From positions 1 to 64,000 of the forward strand of contig NZ_JADQBY010000020.1 of assembly GCF_016278385.1 (NCBI RefSeq): DNA of 64,000 nt, read 5' to 3'. This document shows, one piece after another, positions 47,800-58,159 of this stretch (position 1 is the first letter of the stretch; the number at the start of each line of letters is the position of its first letter). Both the position numbers and the translations under genes were made by a program. The notes below the pieces were generated by a model. That model made no database searches. It was not told where the DNA came from and was given only the letters and a program-made list of their open reading frames with translations. The DNA comes from Methanolobus sp. (GTDB lineage Archaea; Halobacteriota; Methanosarcinia; Methanosarcinales; Methanosarcinaceae).

Positions 47800-48789
47800 T
47801 TATTCTTTTCTTGAAATATTCACTTCCTCTTCCATTATCTTCGCTGCAGCATATGCAGGGAATACCTTTGAAATATCAGGTCCCCATCTAGCGGCAACAG
47901 AAATGCACTCGAATCCGAGTCTTTCTGCTGCTTCCTTTATGAGAAATTCCCCAAGCCCTGCCGAAGCTATTCTGTCAAGACCGTTTCGTTCAGAAACCAC
48001 TGATATTGCCTGAGTCAGAAGGTTTACCTGTCTTTCCTTGACTTGTTGGGCGATATGATATATTTCATCTGCAGAGATCTCTGTCAGATCTGCGCACACA
48101 ACACGTGCCAGTCGTCTCATGGCAGCTGTCTTATTTTTGCCTGCACCATCGGCTGTTTCGCACGTATACAACTCTTCTGATATATCTCCCAGCAGCAAGT
48201 ATGCATCTGCAGTAGTCGAAAATAGTTCCGATGCGATGTGGCACTCTCCATTTGCAACGTTTACTTTTTCAAGCAGGTATACGAGATTTGTTCTGAGTGT
48301 TCCTGCATAGAACAGTTCACTGCGAACAAGCCTTGAGAAATCTGTAAGTCCTGCTACATGTTTTCCATCTTTGATTGGTATTATGTCACTGGTAGTACTT
48401 CCTACGTCTACAAAGATGCAATCTCCTATTTCAGAACCTATTAGTCTGGAAGATGCCGCCCAGTTTGCTGCTGCAAGGTCACGCAGGTTACTTGAACTTT
48501 CGGTGAAGTACCCACTACTATCAATATACTTCACTTCGCAATCAAAAGCATCATTAACAGAGCGCATAATAAAATCTATGCCCTGCAGCTTGTCTTCAAA
48601 ACAATCTGCAAGTTCGCCTGTCATGACCACACTAACTTTATCAGGTTGCAATTCTTCTGCGATATCTTCCAGTGAAGTGGGTAATGTTGTATCCTTCCAC
48701 AGCGGTATATAATGCAATTCTATTATTTCTCCGTCGGATGATGCAATTTTTGTATTGGCACCACCAATATCGATTCCGATTATTTTCAT
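47800..48789 (-). CDS. mfnF: Methanofuran synthase-type enzyme MfnF
   Basis: A 329-residue ASKHA-fold protein (hydantoinase/oxoprolinase type): MKIIGIDIGGANTKIASSDG at the start, FVDVGSTTSDIIPIKDG as the phosphate-2 loop and ASAGLGEFLIKEAAERLG near the end. MfnF couples the furan diphosphate to gamma-glutamyltyramine. It overlaps mfnD by four bases (ATGA). Confidence 0.88.
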   Translation of the reverse strand: MKIIGIDIGGANTKIASSDGEIIELHYIPLWKDTTLPTSLEDIAEELQPDKVSVVMTGELADCFEDKLQGIDFIMRSVNDAFDCEVKYIDSSGYFTESSSNLRDLAAANWAASSRLIGSEIGDCIFVDVGSTTSDIIPIKDGKHVAGLTDFSRLVRSELFYAGTLRTNLVYLLEKVNVANGECHIASELFSTTADAYLLLGDISEELYTCETADGAGKNKTAAMRRLARVVCADLTEISADEIYHIAQQVKERQVNLLTQAISVVSERNGLDRIASAGLGEFLIKEAAERLGFECISVAARWGPDISKVFPAYAAAKIMEEEVNISRKE

Positions 48790-49715
48790 ATGATGTCCTC
48801 AATGTCATCTTTTGTGAAAGAACATTCCCCTTCAAGGATTACTGAGTCGGGAAGTTTTCCAAATATGTTCATTAGCAAAAGTTCTCCAATTTCGCCTTTA
48901 AGGGTCTTCACCAGGCCAAAGATTGCAGTTGTGGGGCGGGGATTAACATCAATAACATAGGGTCTGTCTCCATAGACGACGTCAATTCCTACGTAACCAT
49001 TACATCCAAGCGTTTCAACAGTTCTTTTTGCAATCTGGAATACTTCATCTTCATAGTCTGTTTTGTATGGTACCTGATTTCCTTTGTAATCGAAGATTGT
49101 ATCTCCATTATCTTCTTTTATTTCGATAAATTGTTTATTAAGGCTTAGCAGAAGTACACTCTGACCGCACACCAGACTTACACTGAGGTGTTCCCCTTCT
49201 ATGTATTCGGTTGCAATGTATCCCTTTTTCTCAGCTTCCATCTTTTCCGGGAATGTCATTCTTACTCCTTCAGATGCACATCCAAACCTTGGTTTAATGA
49301 CATACCTTCCTTGGTATCCTTCACTGACTATTTTTGGTGTACTTATGGAATTAGAGTCAAGGATCTGTGTACACATCAGTTTATCTGCGCATAGTCGCAC
49401 AGACTCTGCCGAACATCCAAGGTTAACTGTGCATGATTCCACAATCTCTGTCAGGTTTCCGAGAAGTTCATCAGGCCCGATAACAAGACCTGCATCATTA
49501 TTCTTTGCCGCGTTTTCAAGTGTTGATTCAAACGTATTCTTATCAGATATGATAGCAGTTCCGTTTTTGAGCTTGCTTCCTGCAGTGAGGTATGTAACTT
49601 CATGTCCAAGTTGGGTGAAACTGTCAGCAAGAGTGCTAAGCATAGCTCTCCCTTCCAGTAACAGTGTGCCTCCCAGTCCTATTCCCATTGCATATTCAGC
49701 AAGCAGTATTTTCAT
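48786..49715 (-). CDS. mfnD: Tyramine-L-glutamate ligase MfnD
   Basis: A 309-residue ATP-grasp enzyme joining glutamate to tyramine in methanofuran synthesis. It starts MKILLAEYAMGIGLGGTLLLEGRAM; YVIKPRFGCASEGVRM is the ATP-binding loop, IATEYIEGEHLSVSLV the next strand and VIDVNPRPTTAIFG the metal site. It is the first gene of mfnDFE. TATA-like stretches are seen in the AT-rich leader upstream of 49715. Confidence 0.9.
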   Translation of the reverse strand: MKILLAEYAMGIGLGGTLLLEGRAMLSTLADSFTQLGHEVTYLTAGSKLKNGTAIISDKNTFESTLENAAKNNDAGLVIGPDELLGNLTEIVESCTVNLGCSAESVRLCADKLMCTQILDSNSISTPKIVSEGYQGRYVIKPRFGCASEGVRMTFPEKMEAEKKGYIATEYIEGEHLSVSLVCGQSVLLLSLNKQFIEIKEDNGDTIFDYKGNQVPYKTDYEDEVFQIAKRTVETLGCNGYVGIDVVYGDRPYVIDVNPRPTTAIFGLVKTLKGEIGELLLMNIFGKLPDSVILEGECSFTKDDIEDII

Positions 49716-49982
49716 GTTGGATGCAACTGCATTATTCGATATATCCTTTGCTATTATATGTATGGTTGTAGATGGGTATTTATGTATGATGGGAATTAAT
49801 TCCAGATGAAATCCTTTATATATGAGTTTTGTATCGTATATAATACCTACAGTTCTTCAAATTACTTATCTAATGGTTTCTTGATAATGCTTTTTGAAAT
49901 TATAACGGCTTTATAATTTGATACAACATCGTAATTTTTACTGGATTTATGTTATATATCACTATTACTAATTTGACTAATG

Positions 49983-50223
49983 TCGATTGAACACAGTCAG
50001 TTTCAATCGAAAACATCTGCGGGTTGGGGACTGGGAGTTTCTCAACAGTGAGTGGGGTTAAAGAAAATGGTATCATCCATGAGGAGATACCATCTAAACA
50101 AATGCAAGGCCATTGGGGTGGAATTGCATAAAAGGGCAAACAATGGTGGGAAATCTACATTTTTTGTAGGTGGTACGAAAGGGTAGACTACAAAGAGGCA
50201 GGATGGTTCTGATTCGTCCTGCC
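49983..50223 (+). ncRNA. Candidate structured RNA with three strong hairpins
   Basis: In the 575-base gap upstream of the small zinc-ribbon genes lie three perfect stems in a row: TCGATTGA/TCAATCGA (49983-50010, 12-nt loop), ATGGTATC/GATACCAT (50067-50093, 11-nt loop containing GAGGA) and GGCAGGA/TCCTGCC (50197-50223), the last followed by GTTTTCC and resembling a terminator. A TATA-like TTATATAT lies ~30 bases before the first stem. A 39-codon frame starts at 50067 in the second stem and ends with TAG; it could be a peptide but has no family features. The rest of the gap (49716-49980 and 50224-50290) shows nothing. Confidence 0.42.
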
Positions 50224-50290
50224 GTTTTCCATCCGGTTTGTGGTAAAAAAGCTCAATATGATTTTGAGTCTTAATAACGGGGTATAAAAA

Positions 50291-50449
50291 ATGGGGTCAT
50301 TAAATAAGTGTCCGGAATGTCATGGTGAATTCCATGCTGATGTAATGAGTGTACAGATTTGCAAAATATGTGGGTACTGGACAAAGCTAAACACCGTAAG
50401 GATGGAATCCCTGATGTTGTATGAGGAATCAGTAATGCTTTATGAGTGA
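50291..50449 (+). CDS. Small zinc-ribbon protein
   Basis: A 52-residue frame: MGSLNKCPECHGEFHADVMS, then CKICGYW and an acidic Met-rich tail (ESLMLYEESVMLYE). The two CxxC pairs 18-20 residues apart form a likely zinc ribbon. TTAATAACGGGGTATAAAAA precedes the ATG, so the ribosome site is weak or the transcript short. It is followed 10 bases on by another zinc-ribbon gene; both are shorter than 60 residues. Function unknown. Confidence 0.6.
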   Translation: MGSLNKCPECHGEFHADVMSVQICKICGYWTKLNTVRMESLMLYEESVMLYE

Positions 50450-50459
50450 GGGTTAAAAA

Positions 50460-50591
50460 ATGGAAAACAAAACACAAAGATTATGTGTACGTTGCAGAAA
50501 ATCGTTGAAAAGACTAACATTAGGCATGAACCTCTTTTATTATTGTCCGCAATGTGGTTGTATGACCAGTATGCAGGCAATTCAAACTTAA
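50460..50591 (+). CDS. Second small zinc-ribbon protein
   Basis: A 43-residue frame: MENKTQRLCVRCRKSLKRLT, then NLFYYCPQCGCMTSMQAIQT. Two CxxC pairs (CVRC, CPQC) suggest a single zinc site. It lies 10 bases after the preceding zinc-ribbon gene; GTGAGGG in the intergenic stretch can serve as the ribosome site. The pair probably forms a two-gene transcript downstream of the structured region. Function unknown. Confidence 0.6.
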   Translation: MENKTQRLCVRCRKSLKRLTLGMNLFYYCPQCGCMTSMQAIQT

Positions 50592-50860
50592 GCGATATAA
50601 TATCATTTATCGCTGTTTCTCTATTTTTTAACAATTCTATGTTTTAATATGTTCGATGATATTCTTCATTTCATCCGGTTTTTTCTTCATTTTTCATGTG
50701 TTCTGCGAAAAGTGAGGATTGATGATTCTATTTATTTGAGTACTGATGCATTTCACTGGGATGTTTGGGTTTGGAAGCGAGATAATTAGTTTAGTAATAT
50801 ATAGTTCATATCTATATATTAACAATAACTATATACTATGATTACTGATAGAGGACTGGG

Positions 50861-51271
50861 ATGAATATGGATGTAAATACTGAAAACCCATTTGTGCAGG
50901 CACTGGTAGTTTCTACTACAATGGCAGTCTTTATGGTAGGTGTAGCTTTTGGTTTAATGAACATGGTAACAAGTGGTCTGGACGTTCCAATGCCCGCAAT
51001 GCTTCTTATTTTTGCGGTGATTTTTATAGCAGGTTCAGTCTATTTTGAATCGCGAGGTGCAGATTATATGGGTTCTCTTGCGGGCGGTGCAATAGTTTCT
51101 TTAGTGGCAACTTTCTCAACAACAGCATTTTTCAGCGGTGTAAAATATGCGGTTGAAGGCGGTATCTCAGTTCTTGGATGGGAGCAAGTCATTTCTGCAC
51201 TTGCGGTGTGTATGATTGCAAGTATGTTTTTGATTCGTGTTTTACAGCATAAGTTAAAGGGTGCTTTTTGA
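50861..51271 (+). CDS. Four-helix membrane protein of unknown function
   Basis: A 136-residue hydrophobic protein with about four membrane helices (approximately 12-32, 42-60, 66-90 and 103-124) and short polar ends. No family is recognised. GAGGA lies five bases before ATG 50861, and a TATA-like ATATATAGTTCATATC precedes it. It lies ~155 bases before grpE in the same direction, so it might be induced with the heat-shock genes, but the gap is large enough for a separate promoter. Confidence 0.75.
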   Translation: MNMDVNTENPFVQALVVSTTMAVFMVGVAFGLMNMVTSGLDVPMPAMLLIFAVIFIAGSVYFESRGADYMGSLAGGAIVSLVATFSTTAFFSGVKYAVEGGISVLGWEQVISALAVCMIASMFLIRVLQHKLKGAF

Positions 51272-51426
51272 AAAGCCATGTTTGTGATGTAGATGGATTC
51301 GATTTCTTTTTTGTTAACTTATTTCTTGTAAAACAAGGTCAAGGTGCAAAAGCTTTTTATAGAACATCAAACAATCACTAAACTGAATGCACATTACCGC
51401 GCATAGAAAATGCGGAGATATCTATA

Positions 51427-51945
51427 ATGGCTGATGGACCAGAGATTTGTGAAGATTTAGATTCAAAACCAGTTGACGAAGAGGTAGTCACAGAATCTCC
51501 TGTGAAGGACGAGGCTGTAGAGCTTCGGGACAAACTTTTACGTCTTACTGCAGAATTTGATAATTTCCGGAAACGAAGTTCTCGGGAAAAAGAAGAGTAT
51601 CGTAAATTTGCAGTTGAGCAGATTATTATAGAACTTCTAGAGGTCTATGATAATTTCGAACGTGCACTGGAATCTGCAAGACAGACCGATGATATATCGT
51701 CTGTGATCACAGGCGTTGAAATGGTCTTCAAACAGTTTACAGGGATACTTGAAAAGGAAGGCCTGCAAAAAATCGAGTGTGAAGGCACTGAATTTGATCC
51801 ATTCCTTCACGAAGCGATGATGCATGTGGAACATCCTGAACACGACGAAAACACAGTTGTGGATGTCTGCAAGCCAGGGTATTACCTGCATACAAAGGTC
51901 ATAAGACCTGCAATGGTAACCGTTTCAAAGAAACCTGAGAACTAG
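51427..51945 (+). CDS. grpE: GrpE nucleotide exchange factor
   Basis: A 172-residue co-chaperone releasing ADP from DnaK. An acidic N-terminus is followed by the long coiled-coil helix (LRDKLLRLTAEFDNFRKRSS) and the beta-wing domain ending FLHEAMMHVEHPEHDENTVV and LHTKVIRPAMVTVSK. It ends with TAG. First of grpE-dnaK-dnaJ, a system that entered Methanosarcinales from bacteria. Confidence 0.95.
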   Translation: MADGPEICEDLDSKPVDEEVVTESPVKDEAVELRDKLLRLTAEFDNFRKRSSREKEEYRKFAVEQIIIELLEVYDNFERALESARQTDDISSVITGVEMVFKQFTGILEKEGLQKIECEGTEFDPFLHEAMMHVEHPEHDENTVVDVCKPGYYLHTKVIRPAMVTVSKKPEN

Positions 51946-52053
51946 CACGCAAGAATTACAATGCTTTTTGCGCTTGTAGAAGGATATCTTCAATATAAAT
52001 GACGTATAATAACTAATTACATACTACACTAATTCATATAAGAGGTAATAAAG

Positions 52054-53907
52054 ATGGGAAAAATATTGGGAATTGATCTGGGAACTACAAACTCCTGTAT
52101 GGCTGTGATCGAAGGTGGGGAACCTACAATTATTCCTAACGCAGAAGGAGGGAGAACAACACCTTCTGTTGTAGGTTTCTCAAAGAAGGGTGAGAAACTT
52201 GTAGGTCAGGTTGCAAAGAGGCAGCTTATCACCAACTCCGAGAACAGTGTAAGCTCTATCAAAAGGCACATCGGCGAGTCTAATTATAATGTAACTCTCA
52301 ATGGCAAGGAATATTCTCCTCAGGAGATATCTGCAATGATCTTGCGCAAGTTGAAGGAAGATGCAGAATCATACCTTGGAGAAACCATCACACAGGCGGT
52401 AATCACTGTTCCTGCATACTTTAATGACTCACAGAGACAAGCTACAAAGGATGCCGGTACAATTGCCGGTCTTGACGTAATGAGGATTATCAATGAGCCT
52501 ACCGCGGCCTCTCTTGCATATGGTCTTGACAGGGATGATGAAGACCATAAAATACTCATCTATGATCTCGGAGGCGGTACCTTTGATGTATCTATCCTTG
52601 AGCTTGGAGGGGGTGTTTTTGAGGTACTCTCAACTGCCGGTGACACACATCTGGGTGGCGATGACTTTGACCAGAGAATTGTAGATTATCTTTTCGAGGA
52701 ATTCAGAAAGAACGAAGGTATTGATCTTTCCAAGGATAAGGCAGCTCTTCAGCGTCTAAAGGATGCTGCTGAGAAGGCAAAGGTCGAACTTTCAGGTGTA
52801 ACTTCCACTAACATCAACCTTCCGTTCATCACAGCAGATGCTAACGGCCAGCCAAAGCATATTGACATTGATCTTACAAGGGCGCAGTTTGAAAAGATGA
52901 CTGCTGACCTGCTTGATAAGACAATGGTGGCTGTTAACCAGGCAATGAAAGATGCAAAGGTAAGTTCAAATGATCTTGACAGGGTTCTTCTTGTAGGGGG
53001 TTCCACAAGGATGCCTGCTGTGGGAGAACTAGTAAAGAAAGCAACAGGAAAGGATCCATATAAGAACATAAATCCTGATGAAGCTGTAGCAGTTGGTGCA
53101 GCGATACAGGCAGGTGTCCTTGGAGGTGAGGTCCATGATGTGCTTCTGCTTGACGTTACACCACTTACACTCGGTATCGAAACCCTTGGAGGCGTATCAA
53201 CACCTCTTATTGAAAGGAACACAACCATTCCAACAAAGAAAAGTCAGATATTCTCTACTGCAGCTGACAGCCAGCCATCTGTGGAGATACATGTACTTCA
53301 GGGTGAAAGAGGTATTGCATCTGGTAACAAGACTCTCGGAAGATTCACTCTTGACGGTATTCCACCAGCACCAAGAGGACTCCCACAAATAGAGGTTACA
53401 TTTGACATTGATGCAAATGGAATCTTGCATGTCACTGCAACTGATAAAGGAACAGGTAAGGAGCAGTCCATCTCTATCCAGAAACCAGGTGGTCTTTCCG
53501 ATGAGGAAATTGACCAGATGGTGAAGGATGCGGAAATGCATGCTGAAGAGGACAAGAAGCGTAAGGAAGAGGTTGAGGTCAAGAACACGGCTGAATCTCT
53601 TGTAAATGCAGCTGAAAAGACCATCAAGGAAGCAGATGAAATAGCAACCGATGAGCAGAAGTCAAAGGTTGAAGCTGCAGTCTCTGATCTGAAGGCTGCT
53701 CTTGAAGGTGATGATCTCGAAGATATTAAGGCAAAGGCCGAAGTTCTTCAGACAGCTATCTATGATGTATCCGCTGCAATGTACCAGAAGGCCCAGGAAG
53801 AAGCTGCAGCTGCAGCATCTACTGGTGAAGAACCAGCTTCATCAGATGATTCGGGCGACGAAACCATTGTGGATGCAGACTACGAAGTAGTTGATGACGA
53901 CAAGTAA
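52054..53907 (+). CDS. dnaK: Hsp70 chaperone DnaK
   Basis: A 617-residue Hsp70. ATPase domain: [19 protein letters not shown], the [15 protein letters not shown] and [14 protein letters not shown] signatures, and [11 protein letters not shown]. Then come the linker [19 protein letters not shown], the substrate-binding domain and a helical lid with an Ala-rich tail ending [11 protein letters not shown]. It is about 20 residues shorter than E. coli DnaK, missing a loop in the ATPase domain like Gram-positive versions. AGAGGT precedes the ATG. Confidence 0.98.
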   Translation: MGKILGIDLGTTNSCMAVIEGGEPTIIPNAEGGRTTPSVVGFSKKGEKLVGQVAKRQLITNSENSVSSIKRHIGESNYNVTLNGKEYSPQEISAMILRKLKEDAESYLGETITQAVITVPAYFNDSQRQATKDAGTIAGLDVMRIINEPTAASLAYGLDRDDEDHKILIYDLGGGTFDVSILELGGGVFEVLSTAGDTHLGGDDFDQRIVDYLFEEFRKNEGIDLSKDKAALQRLKDAAEKAKVELSGVTSTNINLPFITADANGQPKHIDIDLTRAQFEKMTADLLDKTMVAVNQAMKDAKVSSNDLDRVLLVGGSTRMPAVGELVKKATGKDPYKNINPDEAVAVGAAIQAGVLGGEVHDVLLLDVTPLTLGIETLGGVSTPLIERNTTIPTKKSQIFSTAADSQPSVEIHVLQGERGIASGNKTLGRFTLDGIPPAPRGLPQIEVTFDIDANGILHVTATDKGTGKEQSISIQKPGGLSDEEIDQMVKDAEMHAEEDKKRKEEVEVKNTAESLVNAAEKTIKEADEIATDEQKSKVEAAVSDLKAALEGDDLEDIKAKAEVLQTAIYDVSAAMYQKAQEEAAAAASTGEEPASSDDSGDETIVDADYEVVDDDK

Positions 53908-54008
53908 GTAGAACATGGATAAATGCGGTAAGATACTTTAATATTGAAGTATCTTACTAGCTTTAGTTTTAATCCGATAAACATCATACATTACAACAGG
54001 AATCATCC

Positions 54009-55169
54009 ATGTCCACAACACGTGATTATTACGAAATATTAGGCTTATCCAAGGATGCCACTGAGTCCGAGATAAAGAAAGCTTACAGAAAGCTTGCAAT
54101 GCAATATCATCCTGACAAGAATAAGGAAGAGGATGCTGAAGCGAAGTTCAAGGAAATATCAGAGGCGTATGCTGTTCTTTCTGACACTGAGAAGAGGGAG
54201 CAGTACGATAGATTTGGTCATGCAGGTATTGATGGTCGTTACAGCCAGGAGGATATCTTCAGAGGAGCTGATTTCGGTGGCTTTGATGACCTTGGGGACA
54301 TACTTGGAAACATATTCGGTGGTGGCTTTGGTGGTTTTGGTGGCGGGCAAAGAAGACAGGGTCCGGCAAGAGGTTCTGACCTCCGCTATGACCTTGGAAT
54401 AACTCTTGAACAGGCAGCTGAAGGAGTGGAAACCACTCTTAATATTCCGCGTGCTGAGAATTGTGAGGCATGTGGTGGAACCGGTGCAAAAGCAGGAACA
54501 AGCCCAAAAACCTGTTCAACATGTCATGGTTCGGGACAGGTTACCCAGGCACGCAATACTCCATTTGGAAGATTCATGTCAACCAGTACATGTAATGCAT
54601 GTCATGGACGTGGTAATGTTATCGAGGAACCATGTCCTGCCTGTAAGGGTACAGGCAAGATGAAGAAGGTTCGCAAGATATCTGTTAAAGTGCCAAAAGG
54701 TACTGATAATGGACTTCGTCTGAAAGTACGTGGTGAAGGCGAAGAAGGAAGTCCAGGTGCACCATCAGGTGATCTCTATGTGGTCATCCATGTAGAGCCT
54801 CATGACAAGTTCCAGCGTGTTGGTGACGATATTCTTTACGAACAGCCTATATCTTTCTCAATGGCTGCACTTGGAGGAGATGTAATGGTTCCTACACTCC
54901 ATGGTAAAGTTAAAATGAGCATTAAACCCGGAACTCAAACACATTCCATCCTACGTCTGAAGGGAAAGGGTATGCCTCACCTTCATGGGAATTCACATGG
55001 GGACCAACTTGTCAAAATTATTATCAGAACGCCTACAAAGCTTACCGGGGAGCAAAAAGATCTTCTCAATAAGTTTCAGGAGCTCGAAAGTGGTTCTGAT
55101 GCTAAAAATCCAAAAGGTGGCAAAGGCATCTTTGGGAAGATGAAAGGCGCTTTTGAGGCCGGGATATAG
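54009..55169 (+). CDS. dnaJ: Hsp40 co-chaperone DnaJ
   Basis: A 386-residue type I DnaJ. The J domain (about 5-70) has the HPD triad in [12 protein letters not shown] Gly/Phe linker ([20 protein letters not shown]) and four CxxCxGxG zinc repeats follow ([32 protein letters not shown]), then the C-terminal client-binding domains. It stimulates DnaK ATPase. It ends with TAG. Confidence 0.97.
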   Translation: MSTTRDYYEILGLSKDATESEIKKAYRKLAMQYHPDKNKEEDAEAKFKEISEAYAVLSDTEKREQYDRFGHAGIDGRYSQEDIFRGADFGGFDDLGDILGNIFGGGFGGFGGGQRRQGPARGSDLRYDLGITLEQAAEGVETTLNIPRAENCEACGGTGAKAGTSPKTCSTCHGSGQVTQARNTPFGRFMSTSTCNACHGRGNVIEEPCPACKGTGKMKKVRKISVKVPKGTDNGLRLKVRGEGEEGSPGAPSGDLYVVIHVEPHDKFQRVGDDILYEQPISFSMAALGGDVMVPTLHGKVKMSIKPGTQTHSILRLKGKGMPHLHGNSHGDQLVKIIIRTPTKLTGEQKDLLNKFQELESGSDAKNPKGGKGIFGKMKGAFEAGI

Positions 55170-55342
55170 TTGCTTTTCTAACTTACCCGGCTTCAATCTT
55201 ATCCTTTTCACCTCTTTTTTGGACAGTTATTTATATAGTTGCTTCACTCATATGGTAAGATTTAAAAACCAATAAGGACATTATGCGGTTTTGCTTTCAG
55301 TTTCATTAAAATATCCTGTTCATGATGTTTTGTAGGTATATT

Positions 55343-56677
55343 ATGAAAATCGTAATAATTGGTGCTGGTGAAGTTGGTTATCATATTGCTAAAGCTCTTT
55401 ACAAGACAAATGATGTTGTTGTTGTAGACAAGAGTGAAAGTGCATGTGCACGTGCCGATGAACTCGATGTTCATGTTATGCAGGGCAATGGTGCAAATGT
55501 GTCAATTCTCCATGATCTTTTGGAGCGAGCCGACCTGTTGGTAGCTGTGACCGGGTCTGATGAGGTGAATATAGTTGCCTGCATGGCTTCCAAACTCATT
55601 GTCAAAGATAAAGATAAGTTGAAGACCGTAGCAAGGGTTAGTAATCCTGATTATATTGATAAACCTGTAGCCAAGAGACCCCAGATAGGCATAGATATCA
55701 TGGTATGCCCTGAACTGTCTCTTGCTTCTGAGGTTGCAAAGATACTTGCAATTCCTTCTGCTATTGATGCTGAGTACTTTGCTGATGGCAAAGTTGAGAT
55801 GATGGAATTCGTAGTTCCAGATGACCATTCTCTTGTAGGTAAACAGATGCAGGAACTCCATCTTGCAAACTGTTGTATCGTCAGTGCTCTTTTCAGGAAT
55901 GCAGAGGTCATAATTCCACATGGTGAGGATATGATAGAAGGCAATGACCACATAGTTGTCATTGGAAAACCTGCTTCTATGAAAGAAGTGCGTGATCTCT
56001 TCGGTGAAAAAGAAGGAAAAAGAAGCAAAGTCATGATAATTGGTGGCGGAGTTGTAGGCTTCTATCTTGCAAAAATGGTTGCAAAGAGTGATTTTGACCT
56101 GAAGATAATCGAGTCTGATAAAGAAAGATCTGCTATCATTGCCCAAGAGCTTCCTGAGGTTCTTGTTCTTCATGGTGATGGTACTGATCTTAGCCTCTTA
56201 AAGGAAGAAGGGGTTTCTGAAATGGACGTGGTCATATCAGTGACCAATAGTGATGAAAAGAATCTCTTGTGTGCTTTGCTCGCCAAACAGCTCGGTGTGA
56301 AAAAAGTCATAGCAAGATCAGACCGAGCAGAATATGTCTCCCTTTTTGAGATGGTTGGTGTTGACAGTGCTGTAAGTCCAAGACAGGCGACTATTAATGA
56401 AGTCCTGAAACTTACTTTCGGACAGGGGATAGAATCCATCACTACTATTGAAGGCGAGCAGGCAGAGATCATTGAGTACACCACTTCTAAGAAATCAAAA
56501 ATAGTAGGAAATCCTCTGAAAAATGTGAAGTTCCCTGCCGGTGCTATTGTCAGTATGGTGGTTCACAAAGGCAATACTGTAGTTCCTCGGGGCGAGTATG
56601 TTATCGAGGAGGGTGACAGGGTAGTTGTGTTCGCCTTGCAATCCGCAAATGCAGAGGTTGAAAGACTGTTTAAATAA
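55343..56677 (+). CDS. trkA: TrkA potassium channel regulatory subunit
   Basis: A 444-residue cytosolic protein with two RCK/TrkA modules. The first NAD-binding domain starts MKIVIIGAGEVGYHIAKALY with GNGANVSIL; the second, VMIIGGGVVGFYLAKMVAK with HGDGTDLSLL. Each is followed by a TrkA-C domain (about 140-225 and 360-444). It gates TrkH in response to nucleotides. ATG 55343 has AGGT upstream; an in-frame ATG at 55322 adds unrelated residues. Confidence 0.94.
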   Translation: MKIVIIGAGEVGYHIAKALYKTNDVVVVDKSESACARADELDVHVMQGNGANVSILHDLLERADLLVAVTGSDEVNIVACMASKLIVKDKDKLKTVARVSNPDYIDKPVAKRPQIGIDIMVCPELSLASEVAKILAIPSAIDAEYFADGKVEMMEFVVPDDHSLVGKQMQELHLANCCIVSALFRNAEVIIPHGEDMIEGNDHIVVIGKPASMKEVRDLFGEKEGKRSKVMIIGGGVVGFYLAKMVAKSDFDLKIIESDKERSAIIAQELPEVLVLHGDGTDLSLLKEEGVSEMDVVISVTNSDEKNLLCALLAKQLGVKKVIARSDRAEYVSLFEMVGVDSAVSPRQATINEVLKLTFGQGIESITTIEGEQAEIIEYTTSKKSKIVGNPLKNVKFPAGAIVSMVVHKGNTVVPRGEYVIEEGDRVVVFALQSANAEVERLFK

Positions 56678-56700
56678 CAGTCATTTTAGGGGGTATACAT

Positions 56701-58134
56701 TTGAATTATGGTGTTATTTTAAATGTTCTTGGCGGTCTTTTAAGGTTTCTGGGACTTATAATGATAGTTCCTTTACTTGTAGCTTTTTACTATGGTGATT
56801 CTTTATATCCGTTTTTAGTAGCAGTCCTTGTCACCGGTGGTATCGGTACTCTTTTTTTAAAACGCTATGGAGCTTCGGATGAATGGAAGATAAGGGAAGG
56901 ATTTGCCATCGTTGCTTTTGGATGGCTTGCTGCTGCCGTCTTTGGCTCAATTCCTTTTATGCTGGATGGGATCTCTCCTATAAATGCTGTTTTTGAGTCA
57001 ATGTCCGGTTTTACAACAACCGGAGCTACTGTTCTGCTGGATATAGAAGCCCATTCAAGGAGCATATTATTCTGGCGCAGTATGACTCAGTGGATAGGTG
57101 GAATGGGTATCATCATGCTTTTTATTGCTATTCTTCCAAAACTCGGGGTTGCCGGTCGACAGTTGTTCAGGGCAGAGGCTCCAGGTCCTACCGAAGATAA
57201 GCTTAAACCCAGGATAAGGGAAACGGCAAAGATTTTGTGGTTGGTCTATTTCTTTATTTCTCTTGCAGAGGTTGTGGCTCTGTTGCTGGCTAAAATGTCT
57301 TTGTATGATGCTGTCACTCATACTTTTACAACAATGGCGTGTGGTGGCTTTTCTCCATATGCTCAAAGCATAGCTGCATTTAACAGTCCTCTGATTGAGG
57401 GAATTATCACTCTCTTTATGTTTATTGCAGGGGCCAATTTCGCGCTTCACTATAGGACCTTGTACACTGACCGTTCCAGTCTTCTAAAGGATGATGAATT
57501 CAAATTCTATTCACTTGTTGTTATTATTGCAACACTTATACTGACACTAAGCCTCTGGACTTATATGGGCGAAACAATTTTAACTTCTTTCAGGTACGCA
57601 GTTTTCCAGGTAGTTTCCATAACTACTACCACCGGCTTTGCAACAGTGGACTTTAACCTGTGGACAGATTCTGCAAAAGTGGTGTTGCTGGCTGTAATGT
57701 TTATAGGCGGATGTGCTGGCTCAACTTCAGGTGGTATTAAAGTAGTAAGAGTACTTTTACTCTTCAAATATGCTAAGCGTGCTTTATTCAAATCCATACA
57801 CCCAAAGGCTGTAAAGCCAATAAAATTCAACAACAAGGCAGTTCCTGATGATGTAATGCAGGCAATTGTTTCTTTTGTTGTCATTTACATTATGATATTC
57901 GCCATATCTGCTGGCCTTCTTTCACTTATGGGCATGGATCTTATAAGTTCTATTACATCTTCCATAGCTACACTTGGCAACATTGGCCCTGGGTTTGGTG
58001 TTGTCGGTCCAATGGCAAGTTTTGATGGAGTGCCATTTCTGGGAAAACTGTTACTTATAGCAAATATGTGGATTGGTAGGCTTGAAGTATTTACGGTTAT
58101 AGTGCTTTTTACTCCTGAATTCTGGAAACGCTGA
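56701..58134 (+). CDS. trkH: TrkH potassium uptake transmembrane subunit
   Basis: A 477-residue K+ transporter with four pore-repeat (M1-P-M2) units. Selectivity-filter glycines are seen in SMSGFTTTGATVL, MACGGFSPYA, TTTGFATVDF and ATLGNIGPGFG. A TTG start at 56701 with AGGGGG six bases upstream is the best choice, 23 bases after trkA. The C-terminus AVIVLFTPEFWKR type (here FTVIVLFTPEFWKR) is characteristic. It probably works with TrkA. Confidence 0.94.
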   Translation: MNYGVILNVLGGLLRFLGLIMIVPLLVAFYYGDSLYPFLVAVLVTGGIGTLFLKRYGASDEWKIREGFAIVAFGWLAAAVFGSIPFMLDGISPINAVFESMSGFTTTGATVLLDIEAHSRSILFWRSMTQWIGGMGIIMLFIAILPKLGVAGRQLFRAEAPGPTEDKLKPRIRETAKILWLVYFFISLAEVVALLLAKMSLYDAVTHTFTTMACGGFSPYAQSIAAFNSPLIEGIITLFMFIAGANFALHYRTLYTDRSSLLKDDEFKFYSLVVIIATLILTLSLWTYMGETILTSFRYAVFQVVSITTTTGFATVDFNLWTDSAKVVLLAVMFIGGCAGSTSGGIKVVRVLLLFKYAKRALFKSIHPKAVKPIKFNNKAVPDDVMQAIVSFVVIYIMIFAISAGLLSLMGMDLISSITSSIATLGNIGPGFGVVGPMASFDGVPFLGKLLLIANMWIGRLEVFTVIVLFTPEFWKR

Positions 58135-58159
58135 TATCCATTTAGTTTATGTTTTTCTT

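Noticed and set aside
50067-50186. A 39-codon frame (MVSSMRRYHL...) as a small gene
   Set aside because: Its start lies in a perfect hairpin stem, it has no ribosome site and no motif; the structured-RNA reading seems better, though a peptide cannot be excluded.
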